Assembly: GCA_944358265.1 (NCBI GenBank)
Contig: CALVQR010000004.1
Location: forward strand, 1 to 55,595
Direction: 5' to 3'
Source of the DNA: an uncultured Bacilli bacterium
GTDB taxonomy: Bacteria > Bacillota_I > Bacilli_A > RF39 > UBA660
DNA length: 55,595 nt
Positions within the stretch are counted from its first letter, which is position 1, and every line of letters begins with the position of its first letter. The notes under the pieces are model-generated. The model saw nothing but the letters and a program-made list of their open reading frames with translations, made no database searches and was not told the DNA's origin. Below, piece by piece: positions 9,092 to 20,150 of the stretch. Both the position numbers and the translations under genes were made by a program.

Positions 9092-9115
9092 AAGTTCTAG
9101 TAAAACCTAGAACTT
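9092..9115 (-). terminator. hairpin between dnaK and pepF, weak or partial terminator
   Basis: Nine-base-pair stem AAGTTCTAG/CTAGAACTT with a six-base loop right after the dnaK stop. The following tract is only moderately T-rich (TCTATTCGTATT). It could act as a partial terminator or as an mRNA-processing or stability hairpin that lowers pepF-dnaJ relative to dnaK. Confidence 0.5.
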
Positions 9116-9119
9116 CTAA

Positions 9120-11497
<2,378 letters not shown>

Positions 11498-11509
11498 TTG
11501 TTAGCCTCC

Positions 11510-12499
11510 TTACTTTTCAATTTCTTGTTTTAGATATTCTAGTAAACTCACAACTCTATCATATTCCATTCTCTTTGGCCCTAATATTGCAAGAGTACCT
11601 TCTCTACCATCAACATTATATCTTGTTTTAATAATTGTTAAATCATCATCTATTTGACTTTCTTTTCCTATGTAAACATTAATACCTGCATCATCTTCTT
11701 TTATTTTAGAAATAATTTTTTCACTATCAAACTTACTAACCAAATCTCTAATCTTATCAGCATCTTTTGAAAATTCATCAAAACCAAGTAATTTACTTTT
11801 GCCTCTCATAGTCATATCGCTAAAATCTTTAAGATTATTAAACGCATTATAAAATGCATTATATAATATCTCATGATGTTTTACATATTGATTTATTATT
11901 GGCTTTACTTCGTATTCTAGTTTTTCTGATATTTCATCTATAGGTGTACCAACAATAAGTTTATTAATAAGTTCAACAGTTTTATTTACCTCATCTAAAT
12001 TAGAACCACCTATATTTATAATCTTATTTTCAACATGTCCTTTGTCTGTTACAAGTATTGCCGTAACATTTTCATCATTTATAGGTATTGCTTCTACTTT
12101 TTTTAACTTACTTTGTGATGCATTATCTTTTAATACAACAGCAGTATAGTTAGTCATTTCAGAAATTATTTCTAAGCTTTTAACTATAACATCAGATAAA
12201 ATTAATGAATTATTTTGAAATATAGTTTGAAGTTTTAAAACATCTTCTCCACTCATTTCTTTTGGTTTCATTAAATTATCTACATAATATCTATAGCCAT
12301 TTTCAGATGGTATTCTACCTGATGATACATGTGTTTTTTCTAAGAAACCTAACTCTTCAAGTGTTGCCATTTCACTTCTAACGGTAGCACTTGATACATT
12401 TAATAAATCACAAATAGACTTTGAACCAATTGGTTTTGGAACTTTTATATACTCTTCTACTATAATTTTAAGTATATCATTTTGTCTATTACTGAGCAT
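11510..12499 (-). CDS. hrcA: Heat-inducible transcription repressor HrcA
   Basis: Repressor of the class I heat-shock operon; it binds CIRCE and is kept active by GroE in model Firmicutes. The start is ATG 12499 (MLSNRQNDILKIIVEEYI) after AGAGGTGA; a longer frame upstream would run back through the promoter. About 329 residues: an N-terminal winged helix (KPIGSKSICDLLNVSSATVRSEMATLEELGFL), then the GAF-like dimerisation region. First gene of hrcA-grpE-dnaK-pepF-dnaJ, so it is autoregulated through the operator at 12546–12572. Confidence 0.97.
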   Translation of the reverse strand: MLSNRQNDILKIIVEEYIKVPKPIGSKSICDLLNVSSATVRSEMATLEELGFLEKTHVSSGRIPSENGYRYYVDNLMKPKEMSGEDVLKLQTIFQNNSLILSDVIVKSLEIISEMTNYTAVVLKDNASQSKLKKVEAIPINDENVTAILVTDKGHVENKIINIGGSNLDEVNKTVELINKLIVGTPIDEISEKLEYEVKPIINQYVKHHEILYNAFYNAFNNLKDFSDMTMRGKSKLLGFDEFSKDADKIRDLVSKFDSEKIISKIKEDDAGINVYIGKESQIDDDLTIIKTRYNVDGREGTLAILGPKRMEYDRVVSLLEYLKQEIEK

Positions 12500-12530
12500 A
12501 TATTCACCTCTAATCCAAGTGTACATCCTA

Positions 12531-12558
12531 ATTATACCACTTATTTTGGCAATGTCAA
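12531..12558 (-). promoter_or_regulatory. sigma-A promoter of the hrcA operon
   Basis: TTGACA (12558–12553), 16-nt spacer, TATAAT (12536–12531). The -35 box lies inside the CIRCE operator, so HrcA binding would block RNA polymerase. Confidence 0.85.
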
Positions 12559-12572
12559 GCATTGAGTGCTAA
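12546..12572 (-). promoter_or_regulatory. CIRCE operator (one perfect, one degenerate arm)
   Basis: On the minus strand: TTAGCACTC, nine bases, CATTGCCAA. The first arm equals the CIRCE consensus. The second matches GAGTGCTAA at six of nine positions. Its place over the -35 box of hrcA supports the call. Confidence 0.8.
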
Positions 12573-12578
12573 AATAAT

Positions 12579-12604
12579 AAAAAAGTAGACATTTCTACTT
12601 TTTT
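12579..12604 (-). terminator. terminator after the small membrane protein gene
   Basis: 11-bp stem (12579–12589 with 12594–12604), CATT loop and flanking T-run; it separates the hemW transcript from the hrcA promoter. Confidence 0.85.
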
Positions 12605-12622
12605 ATAAATATATTTAAATTA

Positions 12623-12889
12623 TTAATCTATTTTTATATAAGGTTCAACTAAATCATATCCAAAGAAATAAAATAAACTTGCAAATACTATTAAAAAAAT
12701 AATCATCCCAATTTGTACTTTAGTTACTATTTTTTGTCTTCTTTCTTCCTTTTGTTTTTTTTCTTCATACACATCTACTACATCATCTTCATTTAAATTA
12801 AATAGTCTATTTAATTCTATAACATTATTTTCTGATTCATTTTTTGCTTCCACAAAATCTTCATCTAATACTTCTATTTCTTCTTTCAT
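12623..12889 (-). CDS. small single-pass membrane protein, unknown
   Basis: 88 residues, not recognised. An acidic N-terminal half (EEIEVLDEDFVEAKNE; EDDVVDVYEEKK) is followed by a basic patch (KQKEERRQKIVTK) and one hydrophobic segment at about 59–79 (GMIIFLIVFASLFYFFGY), ending in a short polar tail. The positive-inside rule predicts an N-in topology. ATG after GGAGG. It lies 15 nt after hemW and before a strong terminator, so it is probably the last gene of the HerA-hemW transcript. Confidence 0.7.
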   Translation of the reverse strand: MKEEIEVLDEDFVEAKNESENNVIELNRLFNLNEDDVVDVYEEKKQKEERRQKIVTKVQIGMIIFLIVFASLFYFFGYDLVEPYIKID

Positions 12890-12904
12890 TGTAAGTTTAT
12901 CCTC

Positions 12905-13984
12905 CTATACAAAATTTACCAATATATCATTTAATACATATAAATATTTTTCTTTTACAAATATATTATCTTTATTATCTATTAAATATCCTTCACGTAT
13001 TAATTTGTTTATATTTTTAACTTCATGTATATCTATATTGTATTTATTATAAAATTCTTTTTTATTAATTCCTCTTTTTAATCTAAAACCTAATATTAAT
13101 TCATATTTCATTTTTTCTTTTTCATCTACAATTTCATTTTCTCTTTCATTTGAATTATTAATATACTTAGTTAAACTTTTAGTATTTGTATACCTAATAT
13201 TATCAATATATCCTGATGCTGAAATACCAAATCCATAGTATTCTTTATTTAGCCAATAAGTTAAGTTATGCTTTGATTCAAATCCTTTTTTAGCATAGTT
13301 ACTAATTTCATAATGCACATATTTTTCTTTTAATCTGTTATCTATGAATTTATACATTTCATAATCTAAATCTGGATCTATATTTTTTTGATTATCTATA
13401 TATAATTTTGTATTTTTTTCAATCATAAGTGAATAACATGAAATATGATTAACATCAAGTTCTAATGCATTATTTATATCATCTTCAAATTCACTAAGTG
13501 TTTGATAAGGAAGTGCATATATTAAATCTATATTAATATTATTAAAATACTTTTTCGCTAAATTAATCTTATTTTTTATTTTACTTTTTGTATAATTTCT
13601 ACCTAGATATCTTAAACATTTACTACTAAATGATTCTACTCCTATACTTAATCTATTAATTTTATTTTTCTTAAATAATTTTAATTTTTCTATTGTAATA
13701 TCTTCAATATTACATTCAATTGTAAATTCATAATCTTTTTCTAAATTAAACGTATTTGTTATTTTAAATAATTTATTTAATTCATTAATATCTAAAGAAG
13801 AAGGCGTTCCACCCCCAATATATATTGTATCTAAACATTCACCTTTATAGTTCATTTTTACTTCCAAATCCAAAGATTCAAGATATTTATATACCCAATT
13901 TTTGTTATAAAATACTTTGCAAAAGTCACAATAAGAGCAAATATTTTTACAAAAAGGAATATGAATATATACTGACTTAACCAT
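12905..13984 (-). CDS. hemW: HemW-like radical SAM protein (heme chaperone)
   Basis: Radical SAM protein of the HemN/HemW group, 359 residues. The cluster motif is C12-x3-C16-x2-C19 (CKNICSYCDFC); C22 fits the HemW form, whereas true HemN oxidases differ. IYIGGGTPSSL and LSIGVESFSS are the SAM-binding elements, and the C-terminal half carries the HemN_C fold (YEISNYAKKGFESKHNLTYW). HemW is thought to insert heme into client proteins rather than to make porphyrin. Its ATG overlaps the end of the HerA-type gene by 8 nt. In Bacillus, hemW lies just before hrcA; that linkage is kept here with one small gene between. Confidence 0.93.
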   Translation of the reverse strand: MVKSVYIHIPFCKNICSYCDFCKVFYNKNWVYKYLESLDLEVKMNYKGECLDTIYIGGGTPSSLDINELNKLFKITNTFNLEKDYEFTIECNIEDITIEKLKLFKKNKINRLSIGVESFSSKCLRYLGRNYTKSKIKNKINLAKKYFNNINIDLIYALPYQTLSEFEDDINNALELDVNHISCYSLMIEKNTKLYIDNQKNIDPDLDYEMYKFIDNRLKEKYVHYEISNYAKKGFESKHNLTYWLNKEYYGFGISASGYIDNIRYTNTKSLTKYINNSNERENEIVDEKEKMKYELILGFRLKRGINKKEFYNKYNIDIHEVKNINKLIREGYLIDNKDNIFVKEKYLYVLNDILVNFV

Positions 13985-15716
13985 TTATATTATACCAAGT
14001 ATCCTTAATACTTATATTTGCACTATTGGGTCTTGGATTTGGTAAATCAAATTTAACTACTAAAGGTACTTTAAATGCAATTCCAAACATTAATGAATAT
14101 CCAGGTTGTAACGATTTAATTTTATCAAGCATTTCTTCTGTAATATTAGGAACAATTTTTCTAATATATTCTATATCAGTTGGATTTATCATTCTAAATA
14201 CTAAATAATTTGAGCATTGAGATAATGTTGTATCACTAAGTTCAGATGGCCTTTGTGTTATTAAATTTAAAATAACACCATACTTTCTTCCTTCTTTTGC
14301 AATCTTTTCAAAGATATTATATCCAATCAAATCAACATCATTATCATTTTGAACATACCTATGTGCTTCTTCTATAAAAATATGTATTGGCTTAGAACCT
14401 CTTGGCGTCACATTAAATGAATATTGAAGGAGTAATTTTGAAATTATTTTTATTATTATTTTAGCTTGTCTATCTGTTATTGAATTTATATTAAAATTTA
14501 CTATTTGATATTCGCCATTTTTATTAAGTAAACTTATATATTCTTCTTTTGTAACAAATTTATCATATCTAAAATAGTCTCCAAATTCACCATCTATTAT
14601 AGACTTTAATCTTACTTTTATTGAATTTACTTTATCATATATTGCATCTGATTTTAATGTACCTTCTGAAATAAAGGCAAGTTCTAATGCTTCATATAAA
14701 TTTTCCAAAGTATACATCATATTCCCATCAGGTAAATTAAGTTCAAGATTATCAGCTAAATAAGTATTTAAAAATTCAGAAACCAGCTGCATTTCTTGAA
14801 TTTTTCCATCTTTGTCAAGTTGAAGACATTGTTTTAATGTTCTTGTCCACCCTGGAACGACTACCTTTGTATTTAAATTTAATGTTTTAGTTCCAAAATT
14901 AGTTAATATTGCAATTATTTGATCACGTATTTGAGCAGCAGTTTTCCCACTATAAAGTATTTCTTGAATAGCTCTTGCAATTATATCATTTTTACAAATT
15001 TCACTCTCTTTTTCTTCTTTAGAAAAGATTGTAACAACTCTAAGCATTTTATCTATTATTGGAAGTTGCATAAAATTTTCTGCTTCAAGTAAAAGAGCTA
15101 AATCTTCTGAATCTAAAAGCCATATAGGAATTTTTATTAAATCATTTATTTTGTCTTTCCTATCAGTAGTATAAGATTTATAATTTATATTACTAAATCC
15201 TGAAAGCGCAGTATGATATTCCCCAAATACATCAAAAATAAATATATTAGTTTTAGGTTTTAATTTTGATGAAAAAATATTTTGAAGCAGTCTTGCAACT
15301 GCACTTGATTTACCACTTCCAGAATTACCTACTATACAAGAATGACTTGAAAAGAAATTTTCAGGATTTAAATTAAGTGGGTAATTGGAATATAATGGTA
15401 TTTTCCCAAAATTAACTGCATATTCTAAATTACTGTTATCAGTAATTATATTTAATTCATCCCTTGTAATTATTCTTACAGTAGAGGCAAATGATGGTTT
15501 AGAATTAACTCCTGAAATGTAATTACCATCTACTATTTCTCCTAAAAGCATAATGGTCGCGTATTTTAAATCTATTGATATTATTTCACCAATAACTTTT
15601 TTACCTTGACATTCTATCGCAACATGTAAATTTAAAAGTCCTGTTTTATTACTTACATCTATTGTTAGTTCAATTTTTAATATATTCCCATCTAATGATA
15701 TTATTTTTCCAAGCAT
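13977..15716 (-). CDS. HerA-type DNA translocase/helicase ATPase
   Basis: 579 residues of the HerA/FtsK superfamily (DUF87). An N-terminal HAS-barrel-like beta region (1–85) precedes Walker A GNSGSGKSS at about 130–138, IFDVFGEYH shortly after, Walker B HIFIEEAHRYV near 450, a QRPSELSDTTLSQCSNYLVF sensor segment, and RMINPTD. These are the HerA landmarks. Archaeal HerA works with NurA nuclease in DNA end resection, and bacterial homologues pair with SIR2, NurA-like or other effectors in defence. No such partner is adjacent here; neighbours are hemW (8-nt overlap) and sigE. A housekeeping DNA-repair or translocation role is inferred. Confidence 0.88.
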   Translation of the reverse strand: MLGKIISLDGNILKIELTIDVSNKTGLLNLHVAIECQGKKVIGEIISIDLKYATIMLLGEIVDGNYISGVNSKPSFASTVRIITRDELNIITDNSNLEYAVNFGKIPLYSNYPLNLNPENFFSSHSCIVGNSGSGKSSAVARLLQNIFSSKLKPKTNIFIFDVFGEYHTALSGFSNINYKSYTTDRKDKINDLIKIPIWLLDSEDLALLLEAENFMQLPIIDKMLRVVTIFSKEEKESEICKNDIIARAIQEILYSGKTAAQIRDQIIAILTNFGTKTLNLNTKVVVPGWTRTLKQCLQLDKDGKIQEMQLVSEFLNTYLADNLELNLPDGNMMYTLENLYEALELAFISEGTLKSDAIYDKVNSIKVRLKSIIDGEFGDYFRYDKFVTKEEYISLLNKNGEYQIVNFNINSITDRQAKIIIKIISKLLLQYSFNVTPRGSKPIHIFIEEAHRYVQNDNDVDLIGYNIFEKIAKEGRKYGVILNLITQRPSELSDTTLSQCSNYLVFRMINPTDIEYIRKIVPNITEEMLDKIKSLQPGYSLMFGIAFKVPLVVKFDLPNPRPNSANISIKDTWYNING

Positions 15717-15803
15717 ATATTTCTCCTACTTTCTATTCTTTTATATATGATAACATAAAAATAGAAAATAGTTAATAGTTTATATCTAACATTTTTAATT
15801 CTA

Positions 15804-16496
15804 TTATATTTTTATAATATTACTTATTTTATTTATTACCTTTTTTTCTATTCTAGAAATATAACTTTGTGATATCCCTAAAAATTCTGCAACTTCTTTT
15901 TGAGTTAATTCTTCGTTATTATTAAGCCCATATCTAAGTACCATTATTTGTTTATCTCTCTCATTTAATTTTCCGATTTCAGTAAGCATTATCTTTCGCA
16001 TATCATTTTCTTCTAAATCTTTAGTAACAACATCTGATTCAGTTCCAAGTACATCTTCTAAATGTAATTCATTTCCCTCAGAATCATAACTAAGAGATTC
16101 GTCTAAAGACACATCCGCACGTCTTTTTTTATTTTTTCTTAGATACATTAATATTTCATTATCTATACATCTAGAAGCATATGTTGCAAGTTTTATATTC
16201 TTATCATTTTTATAAGTATTTATTCCCTTTATAAGTCCGATTGTACCAATAGATACTAAATCTTCAAGGTCTACTTTTGTATTTTCATATTTCTTAGATA
16301 AAAAAACAACTAATCTTAAATTATGTTCAATCAATTTATCTCTAGCTTTTAAATCCCCATTTTGAAATAATTCTACATATTTATCTTCTTCTTCTTTACT
16401 TAAAGGTTCTGGAAGTATATCAGTACTACCTACAAAAAACAATTCATTATATTTTGAAAATAATTTACCTAATAATAACTTTAATAATTTAATCAT
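15804..16496 (-). CDS. sigE: Sporulation sigma factor SigE (pro-sigma-E)
   Basis: Mother-cell RNA polymerase sigma factor of early sporulation. 230 residues. A short hydrophobic/basic pro-sequence (MIKLLKLLLGKLF) precedes FFVGSTDILPEPLS, the region where SpoIIGA cuts in characterised relatives. Region 2 follows (DLVSIGTIGLIKGINTYK, ATYASRCIDNEILMYLRK), then region 4 with the HTH ELTQKEVAEFLGISQSYISR. It starts 2 nt after the spoIIGA stop, so the protease and its substrate are co-expressed. It is an unequivocal marker of endospore development. Confidence 0.97.
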   Translation of the reverse strand: MIKLLKLLLGKLFSKYNELFFVGSTDILPEPLSKEEEDKYVELFQNGDLKARDKLIEHNLRLVVFLSKKYENTKVDLEDLVSIGTIGLIKGINTYKNDKNIKLATYASRCIDNEILMYLRKNKKRRADVSLDESLSYDSEGNELHLEDVLGTESDVVTKDLEENDMRKIMLTEIGKLNERDKQIMVLRYGLNNNEELTQKEVAEFLGISQSYISRIEKKVINKISNIIKI

Positions 16497-16498
16497 AT

Positions 16499-17278
16499 TT
16501 ATCCCTCCAATAATCTTTCATTTAAAATACAATCTATACCATCAAGTTTAATATTATCAGTTAATCCCACTAAACATTTTCTTTTACATAAAATCCCATC
16601 TATATATAATTTTGATATATTTATACATTTTAATATTCCTTCTCCTGATGCGGTGTAATATGGAACAAAAATTATTTTTTTCTTTAAATTTTCATTGATT
16701 ATACTATCTTTTACTAATATAATAGGTCTTCTTTTATATGGATCAACTAGCTTATTTCCAGTGTCTAAAAATGCGTTAATATTATATTTTGTTTTATCAA
16801 AAAACTCGATATTGATTTTATAATATTTATTATTATTAATTTTTAAATTTTTTATATGATTTATATAACTATATAACATTATTATTGATAATATAATAGA
16901 TATAACAACATTTAATCTTATATCATTAGTAACAAATAATACCCCTGCGTGTGATGTAGATATCTGAAGATTTATAAAATATAAAAAACCTCCTAAAATA
17001 ATACTTGTTAAATATAAATAATAAATATTTTTCAATGTGTATCTAATATTTTTATAATTAAATGTTATTAATATCATAAATATACTTACTATAAATTTAA
17101 ATATAAATAATTCTATACTATTCATTCTAATAAATAAAATTAATAATGTTAATGTTCCAAAAAATGCTCCTAATAATACTCTATATATCTTAATATTTCT
17201 TTTTAATACAAATGATACTGCAAGTAATATTATAAAATCAAACAAAAAATTAGTTATAAATATTAGATCTAAATATAC
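16499..17278 (-). CDS. spoIIGA: Sigma-E processing aspartic peptidase SpoIIGA
   Basis: Membrane aspartic protease that activates pro-SigE. It has about five hydrophobic segments in the N-terminal half and a cytoplasmic protease domain with the catalytic AFLDTGNKLVDP near residue 172, then IPYYTASGEG. The first canonical start is TTG at 17245, but the same frame continues upstream as VYLDLIFITNF, which matches the conserved SpoIIGA N-terminus (YLD.....NF). It ends at GTA 17278, directly after a TAG. Conserved coding therefore precedes any normal start: a non-standard start codon or an indel is implied. I extend the gene to 17278 and flag the start as uncertain. Immediately upstream of sigE. 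Confidence 0.9.
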   Translation of the reverse strand, partial: VYLDLIFITNFLFDFIILLAVSFVLKRNIKIYRVLLGAFFGTLTLLILFIRMNSIELFIFKFIVSIFMILITFNYKNIRYTLKNIYYLYLTSIILGGFLYFINLQISTSHAGVLFVTNDIRLNVVISIILSIIMLYSYINHIKNLKINNNKYYKINIEFFDKTKYNINAFLDTGNKLVDPYKRRPIILVKDSIINENLKKKIIFVPYYTASGEGILKCINISKLYIDGILCKRKCLVGLTDNIKLDGIDCILNERLLEG

Positions 17279-17312
17279 CTACAAATAATCACCACACCTT
17301 GCAAAATTATTA

Positions 17313-17338
17313 TAAAAAAAACAATATATAAATATTGT
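17313..17338 (-). terminator. terminator after fmt
   Basis: ACAATAT/ATATTGT seven-base-pair stem with a four-base loop followed by eight T on the minus strand. It separates fmt from spoIIGA. Confidence 0.75.
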
Positions 17339-17350
17339 CGTTTTATTTTA

Positions 17351-18301
17351 TTAATTAAATTTTTTACCTATGAGAGTTCTTTTATCTTGTATTCCATTTA
17401 GATAATCTTTTACAGATACTTTCTTTTTCCCTTCTAATTGAATACTAGTAATTAATATTTCTCCATCTATAGTTTTTACCCCTAAAGAATCTTTATATAT
17501 ATTTATTATTTCGCCAAAAGCTGCATTACAATTAACATTATTATTACTATCACCTATCTTTGACTCATATATTTTTACCTTTTTATTATCTAATACTGCA
17601 TATCCAACAGGCCATGGATTTAGTCCTCTTATTTTATTAAATACTTCTTTTGAAGTTTTATTAAAATAAATATGTTCATCTTCTCTTGTAATATTATATG
17701 CGTATGTTACATCTTTTTCATTTTGTTTAATTCTATTAATATTACCTTCAATTATATTAGGAAGCACTTTAATAATCATATTTGCCCCAAGAATACTTAA
17801 TTTATCAAAGAGTATTCCTACATTATCAGTATTTTCAATTTTAATTTCTTCTTGATAAATTATATCCCCAGAATCCATTTTTTCATCCATATACATAATA
17901 GTTACACCTGTTTTATCATAGCCTTCAATAATTGCTCTATGAATAGGAGCGCCCCCTCTTAATTTTGGAAGAAGTGATGCATGAATATTTATACAGCCAT
18001 ATTTTGGAAATTCTAATAATTTTTTTGGAATTATTTGACCATATGCACAAGTAATAATTATATCTGGATTTAATTTTATTATTTCTTCATAATCATTTTT
18101 TATTTTTTCAGGTTGTAATACTTTTATATTATTTTCAATTGCAAATTCTTTAATAGGAGAAAACTTTATTTCTTTTTTTCTACCTACTTCTTTATCGCAC
18201 TGAGTTACAACCGCAATTACATTATATTCTTTTATCAATTTTTTTAAGGGTTCTACACTAAATTCAGGAGTCCCCATATATATTATTTTTACATCTTTCA
18301 T
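17351..18301 (-). CDS. fmt: Methionyl-tRNA formyltransferase
   Basis: Transfers formyl from 10-formyl-THF to initiator Met-tRNA. 316 residues. IIYMGTPEFSVEPLKKL opens the Rossmann-type formyltransferase domain. The catalytic set is present: CINIHASLLPKLRGGAPI (Asn and His), then MDSGDII (Asp). The C-terminal OB-like domain starts around residue 205 (IRGLNPWPVGYAV). ATG after AAGGTGA. It is 9 nt from rseP in the order rnc-cdsA-rseP-fmt and has its own terminator. Confidence 0.97.
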   Translation of the reverse strand: MKDVKIIYMGTPEFSVEPLKKLIKEYNVIAVVTQCDKEVGRKKEIKFSPIKEFAIENNIKVLQPEKIKNDYEEIIKLNPDIIITCAYGQIIPKKLLEFPKYGCINIHASLLPKLRGGAPIHRAIIEGYDKTGVTIMYMDEKMDSGDIIYQEEIKIENTDNVGILFDKLSILGANMIIKVLPNIIEGNINRIKQNEKDVTYAYNITREDEHIYFNKTSKEVFNKIRGLNPWPVGYAVLDNKKVKIYESKIGDSNNNVNCNAAFGEIINIYKDSLGVKTIDGEILITSIQLEGKKKVSVKDYLNGIQDKRTLIGKKFN

Positions 18302-18310
18302 ATTATCACC

Positions 18311-19348
18311 TTAAAACAAATTAGTTACATCTTTTATTGTTACTACAATCATAAGAATCATTAAAAGCATAAATCCTATACTATTAACAATTGCTTCTGT
18401 TTTTGGACTAATTTTAGATCCTTTTATTTTCTCTATAATTAAGAATAATACTCTGCCTCCATCAAATGCTGGAAAAGGTATTAAATTCATAAATCCAATA
18501 TTAATAGATAAATATGCAGTTAAATACAAAATCATTTGAATAGAATTTCTTGCCATATCCACTACACTATATATCCCAACAGGTCCAGATAAACTTTCTA
18601 TTCCTAAAACTCCAGTAAATAAACTTTTTATAACTATTAACATAGATTTATATATTGATACGAATTTATCAATCGCATATTTAAGTGCAGGGACAAATCC
18701 TTTTTCTGATTCAACTTTAACACTTATTCCATAATAATATTTACCATCTTCATCTTTTATTGGTTCTACATTTAAATTTTTTTCTTTACCATTATTATCT
18801 TCAATAGTAACACTTATTTCATCACCTTCTTCTACAAGTGCTAAATAAGTTTGTATATCATCATAATTTCTAGTTTTTTTACCATTTATTTCTACTACTT
18901 TATCTCCATCTCTTGCACCTTGTAAATAAAGATTATAATTTTTTGGGATTCCTTCAAGTACATTACTTGCGCTCTGTGTTCCATATATAAGTCCCATTAT
19001 AAAAAGAAGTACAATTCCTAAAATAAAGTTATTCATAGCACCTGCGATCATTACCCAAAATCTTTGCCACCATGTTTTATTATATAATTTTCTATCCTCA
19101 GGGATCTTAAGTTTGTCATCTTCAAGTAAATCTTCTTCTCCTGCCATTGCAACATATCCTCCAAGAGGAATTAATCTAATCATATATTTTGTTTCATCAT
19201 TTTTTCTTGAAAAAGAAAACAATTTAGGTCCAAATCCAATTGAAAATTCATAAACATATATTCCCGCTTTTTTAGCGAAGATAAAATGTCCTAATTCATG
19301 AATAAAAACTATTACTCCTAGTATAATCAAAAATAATATTATTGTCAT
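18311..19348 (-). CDS. rseP: RseP/RasP-type site-2 zinc metalloprotease
   Basis: Intramembrane protease that cleaves transmembrane substrates such as anti-sigma factors and signal peptides. 345 residues. HELGH at 17–21 in the first membrane helix; a PDZ domain around 120–210 (ARDGDKVVEINGKKTRNYDD); FPAFDGGRVLF near the end supplies the third zinc ligand (Asp). Four hydrophobic segments, as in RseP/RasP. ATG after GGAG. It lies between cdsA and fmt; the dxr gene that often sits next to cdsA/rseP is absent here. Confidence 0.96.
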   Translation of the reverse strand: MTIILFLIILGVIVFIHELGHFIFAKKAGIYVYEFSIGFGPKLFSFSRKNDETKYMIRLIPLGGYVAMAGEEDLLEDDKLKIPEDRKLYNKTWWQRFWVMIAGAMNNFILGIVLLFIMGLIYGTQSASNVLEGIPKNYNLYLQGARDGDKVVEINGKKTRNYDDIQTYLALVEEGDEISVTIEDNNGKEKNLNVEPIKDEDGKYYYGISVKVESEKGFVPALKYAIDKFVSIYKSMLIVIKSLFTGVLGIESLSGPVGIYSVVDMARNSIQMILYLTAYLSINIGFMNLIPFPAFDGGRVLFLIIEKIKGSKISPKTEAIVNSIGFMLLMILMIVVTIKDVTNLF

Positions 19349-19361
19349 TTTCAGATCTCCT

Positions 19362-20123
19362 TTATATAAAATTTATTATTACTATATAGCCTATAACTAC
19401 AAATATAATACTATCAAATCTATCAAGAATTCCTCCATGCCCAGGCATTATATTAGAAAAATCTTTTATTTTATAATAACGTTTTATTGAGCTAAATACT
19501 AAATCACCAAATTGACCAATTATTGATAAAATTAAAACCATAAGTACAGTTAATGATATACTTGCACCTGGATCAATCATATAAATATAAAATATACTAG
19601 GAATAATTGTGCCAAACAAACTTCCTATTACTGATCCTTCAATTGTTTTATTTGGTGAAACTTTTTCTATTAATTTATGTTTACCAAATAATTTACCACC
19701 AATATAAGCAAATGTATCAGTTAATATAGTTATCAATAATAAAAATATTAATATATTAATATCTGCATTTCTTATTACACATACATAAGAAAAAACTAAC
19801 CCTAACAAAATAATAAAACTACTCAAATATGTACAAAGTTCAATATTATATTTTTCTTTATCGTAAAATATAATTGGTATAAATAAAACAAATAAAGTTA
19901 TAAATATTTTCATTATTGAATTTAGTGATGCAAATGTCATTAATATCATCAAAAGATAAGATACTACAATTATAAACTTAGGTATTTGTTTCAATTTTAA
20001 TATTTCATATATCGAGATTAATGATATTAATGTAATTCCAATTTTAAACCATATCCCACCAAGTATTAAAATTGGAATTAAAATTATAAATGCAATTAAC
20101 GCACTAATTAGTCTCTGTTTCAT
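19362..20123 (-). CDS. cdsA: Phosphatidate cytidylyltransferase
   Basis: Integral membrane enzyme making CDP-diacylglycerol from phosphatidate and CTP, the branch point of phospholipid synthesis. 253 residues with about eight hydrophobic segments. The C-terminal signature is intact: GDLVFSSIKRYYKIKDFS, then MPGHGGILDRFDS. ATG after GGAGG. It follows rnc by 27 nt and precedes rseP by 13 nt. Confidence 0.96.
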   Translation of the reverse strand: MKQRLISALIAFIILIPILILGGIWFKIGITLISLISIYEILKLKQIPKFIIVVSYLLMILMTFASLNSIMKIFITLFVLFIPIIFYDKEKYNIELCTYLSSFIILLGLVFSYVCVIRNADINILIFLLLITILTDTFAYIGGKLFGKHKLIEKVSPNKTIEGSVIGSLFGTIIPSIFYIYMIDPGASISLTVLMVLILSIIGQFGDLVFSSIKRYYKIKDFSNIMPGHGGILDRFDSIIFVVIGYIVIINFI

Positions 20124-20150
20124 AAATCCTCCATTATTATTATATAATTA

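Noticed and set aside
17330-17345. Spo0A box (TTGTCG) ahead of spoIIGA
   Set aside because: TTGTCGTTTT matches only five of seven core positions and lies in the fmt terminator; too weak to call in such AT-rich DNA.
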